A stretch of DNA of 64,000 bases from Lycium barbarum. Lineage: Eukaryota; Streptophyta; Magnoliopsida; Solanales; Solanaceae. The notes beneath the pieces are model-generated. The model ran no database searches, was not told where the DNA came from, and saw only the letters and a list, made by a program, of their open reading frames with translations. Positions 47,601 to 57,042 of the stretch are shown here, in pieces. The stretch spans positions 11,943,205 to 12,007,204 of the forward strand of contig NC_083345.1 in assembly GCF_019175385.1 (NCBI RefSeq), given 5' to 3'. Position 1 is the first letter of the stretch. Each line of letters begins with the position of its first letter. The translations under genes were made by a program, and so were the position numbers.

Positions 47601-48521
47601 TGAGACTCAACAACGCCGCTATCACACGGAGCCGTGCATCCTCGATCGTTTCAAGTTTTACATCGCTCAAAGGGAGATTACGAAATAATCAAATCTTTCT
47701 ATCGGGAGTTTATTTTGGCTAACGTATTTGTTGATGATGCTTGTTTATATGTTTGGCGTGACTAACCTTTATTTGTATTTGTATGACTAATTGCTAAGAC
47801 TTAAGTTACTATAATTTAAAGCTAAGTTTCATTTAAGGTTTCACTTTAGATATTAATAGAGCACTTCCTTTTACATAGAATACGACATTTAGACGTATGG
47901 AATTGGATAAGTGATTAGTTTAACACATTGTACTGATTTTAAAATTGGCCTTCCAAATTCATACTTGCCCGGGCATAGTTTAACATAAGTGTCCTATTAA
48001 AGACTATCCACCTACTTTAAATTATAACTTAACATTATTTTATAAAACTTTTTAAGTTTCATGGTAATTCTATTTAAAGGCAATAAGTTACCATTTCTAA
48101 TAGTGATGAATTCTTTTCCAAGCGTAATTCATACCTTTACTTTCCCCACAAGTCCTATTTTAAATAACATTCTTAGATGTCTATCAACAACTTTAGCAAT
48201 ACTTACAAAGATATTTTCTTAAATATTGTAAATTGTTACATTTACATTTTTAGCCTTATTAATTAAGTCCGGTCGGTTAACCATTATTAATGGATCTTAG
48301 AGGATGCCTAATACCTTCCCTCTACGTTAGTTGAGCGCTTACTCAGATCTTTCGATTTCGTAGACTTTAAAATCAAATCAACTTTAGATAAATACTTTAA
48401 TAAACTTTAGGTGTCCTAATTCACTGTAAATAATTAGGTGGCGACTCCTTAACTTTAATTAACCCCGGAATTACCGGAATGTTCTAAACTATTTTGACTC
48501 CGGTTAAAATAGGGTATAACA
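44643..48521 (+). mobile_element. 3.9-kb solo LTR (Tat/Ogre-like), 5-bp TSD CATAC
   Basis: It begins TGTTGACACCCAATTTTGCC and ends GGTTAAAATAGGGTATAACA. CATAC flanks both sides (44638-44642 and 48522-48526). A TATA-like ACTATAAAATGG at 45476 marks the likely start of transcription. GGTGGCGACTCC near 48438 is typical of Tat-lineage LTR ends. No second copy or internal coding is present. A poly-C of about 14 lies just inside the left end. Confidence 0.85.
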
Positions 48522-50099
48522 CATACATACATATATATATATATATATAAAGCATGCATGAGAGCCAAATAAGAGCTATAAGTACATCAGAGTGACGTAA
48601 GGTCGGTAACCTCCGATTATATTATGGAATAATCATCATCGTTCTATCTCACCTTGAAGGAACAATTATTATAAGGCAAGATCAACAACAATGAATAAAA
48701 ATCAAGAAAATCACGAAAATAACTCAACATTCTCATATTTACATTGAAATCATAAGCTTGGGACTTTTAAATATGAAATCATTATCATCGTCGTAATCAT
48801 CGTAGAAACATTCTCATCTTTAGCATCGTCCTTAACATTGTAAAAACATGTCCGTTGTTGTTGTCAAAAAAGCTTATAGAATCATAATTCTTTGACTCGA
48901 AAAATAGGGACATTTTGAAAAACATTTATGGATTATCAAGAAAAGGTCATGCCTTTGAATCATGAACTCTAACTTTTGGAAGTAAGGAGGTTATGAAACA
49001 TATGTAAGGAATTATAACATAGGAGTTTCTAGAAATACGATCATCGTCATCACAAAACACGTTTATCTTTAGCATCATAAGAATTCCATGAATCTTGAAT
49101 CTCTAGCTTTTGAGAATAATATTCTTGGAAAACATTTATGGATTCACATAAAGGGATCATGAGACATTTTGAAAACACCTATTGGATTCATAAGAAAGGA
49201 ATCATGCCTTTAGAAGAAAGGGACTAGCCTTAACATACCTGTTCAGCCTCCAATTATCTACACTTATTCGTCCAAGCTCGCAAGTCTACATTTTAGAGGA
49301 TTCACACAATCGTTAGACTCATCATTATACGCTTGTCTTAGTCCTTCAAATAAATCCATTTATAATCTGCCGAAATTCGGGCAGCACCTCCCCTGTTTAT
49401 ATGCCTAGCCCGAAATCACAATCCAATAACCAACAACAATAACAACAATACCAACATCAACAACAATAATATCAACACCAAGATGCTCCATAAACATCCC
49501 ACATGATGTTTATTCAATTTCTCCATCAACAGTTCATTATATGATCATTTTATAACTCTATCTCTGTAAATAAACTGAAATCCATATTAATAAGAAGAGA
49601 TTCATATCTTATTCTTGCTAGAGCAGCAATATCTTCAATATTCACTTTGAATCCAGCCAATTCCAATGCAAGACAAGACTATAATCGCGACTACACGTTA
49701 CTTGGACCTCGATTAATATTCCGTCACTCGAAATGACTCAAAATCCTCACTTTTATGAGGTAAATATGCTCTATTTTGTGGCTGATTTTTCTGGAATATT
49801 TGGGAGATTTTATGACCAAAAAAATGGGGTTTTGCCCCTTATATAGGGTGCCAAAGTCGGCAGTACTGTAGCACTGTAGCAGTGCTGTTTCTGATCTGCC
49901 CGCATAACTTGTAACGTCCATATTTATCTATTCCGACGTCGTATCGATGAACAGTTTATTGCGTTGGAAACTAGGCTCGACGAACTTCATTTTAGGCTTT
50001 TGAAACACCTTAAAACTCCTAATATACTAGGAGATATGCCCCTCCAAAGTTGACTAAAAATCTGCCCAAAATCTTGCCAACATTTCTCAAATTTTCGTC

Positions 50100-50425
50100 A
50101 AACTTATTTTTTTGAATTTGCTTGATCTCAAAATCTTCAATCACTGGTTCATCCTTCTGTTGCTTGGTAGACGTCAACTCTATCATGCTTACCATTTGAC
50201 GTGTGATGTAGAAGCTTCTTGAGAAACTTCTCCAGACGACGAAAATGAGGTGTTGCCCCCAGATCTTGTAGTCGTCATTGTCGGTTTGTTCTTGTCTAAC
50301 ATCTCCAAGAAGACAAAACACTTCGATCCCTCCAAACCACCAGCTTTAAACATGTTACGAGTCATTGGGCAAGCAATAACAATAACACTTGTGGATGGAA
50401 CATCAAAGTTTTTCTCTGAGGCCAT
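50100..50425 (-). pseudogene. Gypsy gag N-terminal remnant
   Basis: Two overlapping minus frames (from about 50425 and 50321) give MASEKNFDVPSTSVIVIAC and EPVIEDFEIKQIQKNKFDEN. They sit right after the primer-binding region, where gag begins, and require a frameshift to join. Identification is by position and style, not by a strong motif. Confidence 0.5.
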
Positions 50426-50514
50426 TACAACAGTAGATCTCAGAATTTGTAGATTGCTTTTGGAGATAAAGAGATGAAGGGCAGAGTTGTCCTACTGGGC
50501 TCGCGCCAAAAATC

Positions 50515-51137
50515 TGTTCGCGATAAATTTTGCTAGCAGAAAATAAATAACTGCAATCATAAAACAAATGTGAGAAAAAAATCATTTTATTGATTATGTT
50601 GTGAGTACAACTCTGGATGTATCCCTTGATTCTAATCTCCGTGTTGTTCGTCTTGATTTGAGGACTAATGTAGCTTCTTTCTCGAATGAAGAATGAACTT
50701 CTGTTGATGTGTCGAATCTTGGAAGAACTTTGAGCAGCACTTTGGATTGTTCTTGAGGGAAGACGTCTCTCGAACTCCCCTTCTTGTTGAAGACCTTTGG
50801 AGAAGATTAATGTGGATGTCCTTGCTCTCCTTTGCCTCTAGTCAAGATGTATGCAACTTTCAAGATGTCTTCAAAATGAGATATGTGACCCCTTTATATA
50901 GGTGTGAGCTAGAGCTTGGGGGTAATTTGATCTCCAAGTAATTCTAGCGGGTCTTGGGCTTCTCTTGTCAAGTTAATGGGCCAACCCAAATGTAATTTGG
51001 ATTTCATTCAAGTCATGTATATTTGACTCAAATAATTATTCTGACTTTATTAACTAAAATTTGACTTGGTCAACACGAACTTAGAACTTAATCCAAATCT
51101 TATATGGATTAATTCAATTAAAATTTCGATGTCTACA
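50515..51137 (-). repeat. LTR of the outer Gypsy element (5' LTR in element orientation)
   Basis: 623 bp, the more complete copy. The TATA-like box is in CCCCTTTATATAGG (plus strand) near 50889-50902. Confidence 0.88.
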
Positions 51138-51672
51138 ATGTTTAATCTTAGGTCTTGGAAAAGAAATTAAAGAATAAATAATTAATATTAAGGGTAAAAT
51201 ATGAAAAATTCTCTTGATACGTCAACAGTGACAAATAAAAGTATATTTTTAGTAGATACTGCCTCGAGATAAAAAAAAAGTTCACTTAGCAATTTGCACA
51301 TCCCTTAAAAAAATATTAACTCCTAGACAAAAATAGGTAATTTGATTTAACTATCCCTAATTAAATAGGCATTGAGATTTGATCATATAACACTTAATAG
51401 GGACAAATATGAAAAAATAAGGTTAATTCTTTCTTGATTTGTTAAGTGGACTCTTTTTTTGATCTAATTATCCGAAGAAAATAGTAAACAAGTAAAAGTA
51501 AACGGAGAGGTAAAGCGCTTAATTCGCAATTTAGAAAGCTGCAATTAAGAACCTAAGAACACGAAAAGGGCAAAAGTCTATCCTCTAGAAATCAGGCCCA
51601 ATATAGAAAAGTAAACTGACACGTGTCAAGACTATATACGTGGTGAACAAACCTGTCGGAAAAGCCAACAAA

Positions 51673-51708
51673 CAAATGAACCTAGACAATATTTAGTCTA
51701 GGTTCATT
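51673..51708. promoter_or_regulatory. 14-bp inverted repeat resembling paired UPE-box/EIL sites, SDI promoter
   Basis: AAATGAACCTAGAC (51673-51686) and GTCTAGGTTCATTT (51695-51708) are perfect inverted copies around an 8-base AT spacer, 183 bp before the SDI ATG. Each arm holds ATGAACCT, which fits the tobacco EIL site AYGWAYCT. The left arm continues into CTAGACA, as in the published UPE-box AGRTWCATTGAATCTAGACA. The match is by eye and the arrangement is inverted rather than the published order. Confidence 0.55.
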
Positions 51709-51890
51709 TTTACACTGTGATACAACATTTAGCATGTTAAAAGCTTCTTCTTTATTCATTATGTTCCTCTCAATTTGCAGAAAAAATTCTTCAATTACCC
51801 TTTTATGTATACACCCAAAAAAGATCTAGTTATTTGATACATCATTTGTTTTTATAACAGAAGAGGTAATTGTTAAGTACTTCAATTAAG

Positions 51891-54800
51891 ATGATGAAGA
51901 GCAACAATATTGGATGCACAAAGAAAGGAGAGAAGCAGCAATTGTTAGAGTCTAATTATCATGTTATTCATAAGCTTCCTCCTGGTGATAGTCCCTATGT
52001 TAGAGCCAAATATGCACAGGTAATTAATTCATCATACTCTTTCCGTTTCAATTTGTTTGTCTGACTTTGACTTGACACAAAGTTTAAAAATATAAAAATA
52101 ACTTTTAAATCTTATAGTCGTCTTAAAATAAAGGTAATATATAGAATTTGCTAAAATATCCTTTAATTTTGTGGTGTCACGTAAGGAAAGTAAGACAAAC
52201 AAATTGAAACGATGGAGTAATTAATTTGCTACTACCAGTTAATTAATTAGTTTGTCCTTTCCAGTGTCCTTAGATCTTCGGTATGGCTTTTAATTAGTTA
52301 ACATTTCATGCAGCTATTATTCTTTCTTCAGTTGTTGAATTTTCGTTAAAACAGTGGTTCATGTAAATTCATTTATGTGCACATAAATTCCTCAGGTGAT
52401 TGTCCATTAATTTTAACTATTGGTGTTAATAGGAGACCAAAAATGCTTAGTTCTGATAAATTTAAAGGATTTACTATGCATAAAGGTATATTTACAGGAC
52501 AACTTATGCCTGCAAACTTAAGAGGCCATTTATGTCATTTTCTACTAGTAATTTTCATATAGGAGTTATTATGGGGTAATAGTAAAACGTGAGTGATTTT
52601 TATTGGTATAAAACAAAAGTAACTTTACTAAATCATTTCTATAAGTCTATTAACTAAGATGACCATCCAATGAATTAGCTCTGAATTTTTTGTATTTATA
52701 TGCTTTCACGATTCTTATACGCAAGCTGGAAATTAACTTCGAAATTTGCTTAGCCTAAAGTTCTTAAATTTGAACTTTCTCCTAGTTTAGCTTATTGATC
52801 TCCCATATAAATGGCGGAATGGCCTAGGAGACCCTTGTACCTGTTCTGGTTGTCATCTTGGTTCCCTTATCTTAATCCACTAACAATATAAATAATATTT
52901 TTACAAAATCAGCGCAATTTTATTTTTCAGGTTACTAATTTCGTTAAGTACAAGTTACCGTTAAAATGACATGTTAGGTAATTGCAAGTAAAGACATATG
53001 AATGGTAGCCTGGTAAAAATGATAAATAACATACTAAGTATAAGTTTGATAAGTGTAAAAATTTCTAAGTACTGCCATTGATACTAATTTATCATGCATG
53101 TTACTTGCAGCTAGTGGAGAAAGATCCAGAGGGTGCTATAGTTCTATTTTGGAAGGCGATTAATGCAGGAGATAGAGTGGATAGCGCATTGAAAGACATG
53201 GCAGTGGTTATGAAACAACAAGATCGTGCTGAAGAAGCTATTGAAGCTATAAAGTCCTTTAGAGACCGATGCTCCAAACAAGCACAAGAATCGTTAGACA
53301 ATGTCCTCATCGATTTATACAAGGTAACGAAACACACACTAGTTGTTGATTGTGAAAAGAAAAAGACCTTTAGTTTTCTTTTTCAAACAAGTGCATGAGC
53401 TGGTGGGAAATGATTTCTATTTGTTGCCGTTTTTCTGTCTTGATGATGATGTGAAATGAGCTTAGATGAAGAAGTGAGGATTCATATAGCTGATCCCAAG
53501 TTGTTTGAGACTGAGTTGTTGTTGTTGTTGTTGTCATTTCTCTAGTCTTAGACTGAGTTGTTGTTGTCATTTCTCTAGTCTTAAGTTGCTAAAATCCAAT
53601 GGAGAAGTTGCCTTTATCTTTGAATGTGTTAAAGAGAATATGGACATCTAGTTAGCAGCCAATTTTATGTGTTTGTCACAGTTTGATGAACTGGAAAAAG
53701 GAATAAAAGAGCTGATAAGTCCATTATTCTGCATCCTTTTTTGTTAAGCAAGGAAGTCTATGAAACAAGATCTTTTTCTATCCGTCTAAGCTTTGGGGCG
53801 CACTTTTAGACCGAATAAAGCTGTAGTATTAGAAGCATTTGTCGAAAATTACCCTTTATTCTCCTTAGATATCTTATTCAATTAACACTTCACTAATTGG
53901 AATAGTAGTATAGATTTGAAAGAAAAAAAACATAAATGATCGACTTCTTGTTCTTCTAGAACACTGAACATTCTCAGACAACTTCAGTTTGCTAAAAAGG
54001 CTAATATTTGGGACCGGAGGTAGTATTGTTTTTCTTTTCCTATTCCTAGTAATGTTAACGGTTAGTTTGAAGATAGAGTGTTTTTTTGGGCAAGAGTTTT
54101 CTCTTGGAGTGTTTTTTTGGGCAAGAGTTTTCTCTTGGTCAATGCACTGATTGATTTGATGATGAATGTTTCAGAAATGCGGAAAATTAGAGGAGCAGAT
54201 TGAACTGCTGAAGCAGAAGCTACGAATGATTTACCAAGGAGAAGCGTTTAATGGTAAACCTACAAAGACAGCTCGTTCCCATGGAAGAAAGTTCCAAGTT
54301 ACTATCAAGCAAGAGACGTCCAGAATACTGGTACTTTCAACTATGCCCTGTTTTCGCAGGACTTTTTAACTTTTTTAACATTGAGAAAATGAAAGAATTC
54401 ACCTAGAAGATTACTAAGAGCCTGTTTGGATGGGCTTATGTCTATAAGCTGCAAACAGCTTATAAGCTAAAAAAAATAAGTTGGGATAGTCTAACTTATT
54501 TTTTTTTTGGCACAGCTTATAAGCTGCTTTAGATAAGCTAAGTCAAATGGGCCTAATTATTTTTTTGAGCTTATTTTAAGCACAAAATGACTTTAAGCTG
54601 GCCAACCAAACACTCAAAAAAGCTGAAAACAGCTTATAAGCAACTTATAAGCCAATCCAAACGGGCTCTAAATGTATTTGTCTAATGGAATCAAAAACCT
54701 GTAGAATAAGATATGTTACCTACTACAACAGGTAAAATACATTGTAGTGCAAATATTCTTTTGACTGTCGGGATATATAAGTTAAGTCCTTTTCATATGG

Positions 54801-55577
54801 GCAAAGCAATGCCCCAGAGAAATGTGTGCTTCCTTCCAACAATGACGCGCTAAGTGAATCGAGCGAAAAGAGATCAATTATGTGAGTCTCAACTTTGAGG
54901 AGTTGGATTAATGTCGACGCTGTTGTATATTTGATACTGAAATTAGTTGTTTTAATTGAAATGTGATTATCGAAGTATTATATTCACATATGTTTGGTAT
55001 TTCCTTATTATTTATAAACTGGGTGCTTCACTTCAATGAAGTGTCTGCTTCACCTCTCGCTTTTCACTTCAAGCCCCATGGACCTTGTCGATGATATAAT
55101 TTTCATTTTCGCTTTTAAAAATATTGTGTTCTAGTCTTTGACAGTTCTCCTACATGGATCATTGTGTAGGGTAATTTGGGTTGGGCATACATGCAACAAA
55201 CCAACTATGCAGCTGCTGAAGTTGTTTATCGCAAAGCTCAACAAATCGACCCTGATGCCAATAAGGCATGCAATCTATCCACGTGTCTACTAAAACAAGC
55301 GCGATATGTTGAAGCAAGATCGGTCCTTGAAGACATTTTACAAGGTAAAATCTTTGGCTCGGATGATCCTAAATCAAGGATTCGCGTAGAGGAACTGTTG
55401 AAAGAATTGGAGCCATTTGTATCACTTGGATACACTTCCCCTTCTCCCCAATGGAACTTAGAAGATGCATTTCTTGAGGGTCTTGATCAGTTGATAAACC
55501 AGAATGCCCCGTTTCGATCGAGGCGACTTCCCATTTTTGAAGAAATTTCACCATGTAGAGATCAATTGGCTTGTTGA
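51891..55577 (+). CDS. SDI: SULFUR DEFICIENCY-INDUCED (SDI1/SDI2-like, MS5 family) TPR protein
   Basis: Four exons in phase: 51891-52019, 53111-53323, 54175-54330, 55170-55577, giving 301 residues, close to SDI1 (306). Conserved blocks run YHVIHKLPPGDSPYVRAKYA, FWKAINAGDRVDSALKDMAV, EAFNGKPTKTARSHGRKFQV and GNLGWAYMQQTNYAAAEVVY, and the protein ends RLPIFEEISPCRDQLAC, the family end. TPR-like helices span roughly residues 40-220. SDI proteins repress aliphatic glucosinolate and sulfur-rich product synthesis under sulfur starvation in Arabidopsis. Solanaceae lack glucosinolates, so the target here must differ (inference). The start is the first ATG of MMKSNN; a non-ATG upstream extension is open. 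The promoter carries a UPE-like palindrome. Introns hold a Stowaway, a TTG-tail retroposon piece and a Tourist MITE. Confidence 0.93.
52037..52217. mobile_element. Stowaway MITE, 181 bp, TA duplication
   Basis: Left TIR CTCTTTCCGTTTCAATTTGT and right (reversed) CTCCATCGTTTCAATTTGTT, flanked by TA on both sides. It lies in SDI intron 1, 17 bp past the donor. Confidence 0.88.
53452..53581 (+). mobile_element. Retroposon 3' end with (TTG)n tail and a local duplication
   Basis: It has AAGTGAGGATTCATATAGCT, GATCCCAAGTTGTTTGAGAC and (TTG)5, a known Solanaceae retroposon tail. GACTGAGTTGTTGTTG plus TCATTTCTCTAGTCTTA occurs twice in tandem. It lies in SDI intron 2. Confidence 0.6.
54418..54668. mobile_element. 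Tourist-type (PIF/Harbinger) MITE, 251 bp, TAA duplication
   Basis: GAGCCTGTTTGGATGGGCTT and the reversed right end GAGCCCGTTTGGATTGGCTT are inverted repeats. TAA sits on both sides (54415-54417, 54669-54671). The interior repeats CAGCTTATAAGC. It lies in SDI intron 3. Confidence 0.92.
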
Positions 55578-57042
55578 TCTTTCACGTTTGAGTAGAATCA
55601 TACTTGTTAGTGAAGAATAGGCAATTTTAGTTTAGATAATTTGACATCAGCTGTTCTTTGTGTCAAATGCTAGTTGAGATGCACATATGTGTTTCTGTCA
55701 CATACATGGTGTTATGCCAATTTGAATACGTTTCTTGCACAGTTTTGATTTGCTTTTGTGTTGTGAAGGCTGGATGGTGGTATATATTTTTGCAAAGAGT
55801 GATTATATTCCTTGTAGAATGAGTTCATTTCTGATTGTAACTAGATGAAGGACCTCTTTGATGAGTGTTTATAGTCAATTTTCATATGCTGAAACTTGAC
55901 AGAACATCATTTCTCTTCACTTTTAACACCTTCTGGAAAAGGATAAAACAGAACTGATGGTCCATTCCAGTAGACGTTTTCTAACAACTTTGTCTGATCG
56001 CTTGTTCAAGGTAATGCTTGTTCAAGGTAATGCTGCATACAATAGCAACGTGGTCCATCCCTTTCCCGAGCTTAGTGCACCGAGCTGCCCTTATCCTTTG
56101 CAATAGTTGAATCTATTGAGAGACACAATTACTTCCGATAAATGTCATATTTATATGCATCATTGGATTCTTTTTAATGCCAATTATATTTCATGTTTTG
56201 TCTCTACTGACATGCTGCAATAAAAAAAAGCTGCTAACTAGAAATAGAAAGTGCTCCAGAAGGCGTCGGTTAGCTTCTTACTAACAACAACTAGGTGCTA
56301 ACACTCAATTAGTAGCTCTTGCTTAGAGGGAGTTGGTTCCGCCTCCGGCTGAGGAGGGAAATTCAAATCGATAAGCAATCGCCTCGAAGAGCTTGAGGAG
56401 CTCGAAGCTCCGGATGAACACATCATGCCAATCCTAACTCCTAATTGGTGTAATATATTTGCATATTTGAATCGCCTGGACATGGAATAGATCTCTATGC
56501 CAACATTTTATTTTTTATTTTTTGTACCTTTTCTTCCTTTGATTCTGTGAAAACGTATGAGTTATTCAAACACAAAAGTCGGAATAATAATATTTTTCGT
56601 CAACAAACATTTCTGCCTAGAACGATTGTGAGGAAATGATCTCCTTTGTCCACTTACAAGTTACAACTCGAATAGAAAATATTAACCTTACAAGGATTTC
56701 TTGTGTTTTACTTACCGATCTCATGTATTATTATTTACTGATCTCCTGTGAAAAGGGTCATATAAACAATCACCAAGTATGAAAATTAAATAGTTGTATC
56801 GGAATTGTGACATTTCATTTGGAGAAAACAACATCAAAGAAAATTAACATAGTACAATTCGAATAATTCCCAAAGTAATTAGGACAAACTAATCCTGATT
56901 AATATACAATCTACATCATAATATAGGCCAATTCCAGCTTCTCTTATGTGCTAATATACCATATGAAAGGAAAGCCCATTAATTGACTGATAATTAGTAG
57001 ATTTGAGGTAAATAAATAAATCGCGAGTCTGATGCAAAATAA
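55578..57042. other. Convergent spacer, SDI and VAMP72 3' ends
   Basis: Holds both 3'UTRs, a SINE remnant at about 56010-56095 and, on the minus strand at 56298-56483, a 61-codon frame ending near an IDLNFPP motif that I do not annotate as a gene. The rest is AT-rich. Confidence 0.6.
56010..56095 (+). mobile_element. Decayed SINE of the 11730-11827 family
   Basis: CAAGGTAATGCTGCATACAA, ACGTGGTCCATCCCTTTCCC and AGCTTAGTGCACCGAGCTGC match the intact copy with substitutions and a deletion of the GGACCCCGCGC part. Confidence 0.7.

Larger units (their letters stand above)
43566..50082 (-). mobile_element. About 2.6-kb LTR of a second retroelement, itself interrupted
   Basis: On the minus strand it starts TGTTGGCAAGATTTTGGGC and ends TAGGGGTGTGACA, with a CTATATAAGG box at about 49839-49848. 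It breaks the outer gag frame. No matching 5-bp duplication is seen (CGAAC versus TTTCT), and part of gag is missing between its flanks, so recombination or deletion followed insertion. Excluding the inner solo LTR its length is about 2,630 bp. Confidence 0.6.
40093..51137 (-). mobile_element. Gypsy-type LTR retrotransposon with no visible pol, minus orientation, 5-bp TSD ATGTT
   Basis: Two direct LTRs (40093-40634 and 50515-51137) start TGTTCGCGATAAATTTTGC and end GATGTCTACA. ATGTT at 40088-40092 and 51138-51142 is the TSD. Orientation is minus: a TATATAAAGG box reads on the minus strand inside the LTR, and a TGGCGCGAGCCC stretch follows the right LTR as a likely primer-binding site. Gag pieces are present, but no protease, reverse transcriptase, RNase H or integrase was seen, so the copy is likely non-autonomous or deleted. 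It is interrupted by nested LTRs. Confidence 0.85.
39993..51510. mobile_element. Stowaway-type MITE split by the nested retroelement block
   Basis: The left TIR CTCCCTCTGTTCATTTTTAC is at 39993 preceded by TA. The matching right TIR (reversed CTCTCCGTTTACTTTTACTT) ends at 51510 followed by TA. Removing the 40093-51142 insertion leaves about 470 bp, long for Stowaway. Confidence 0.7.

Noticed and set aside
53101..53337. Minus-strand frame over SDI exon 2
   Set aside because: Shadow of the strongly conserved plus-strand TPR exon.
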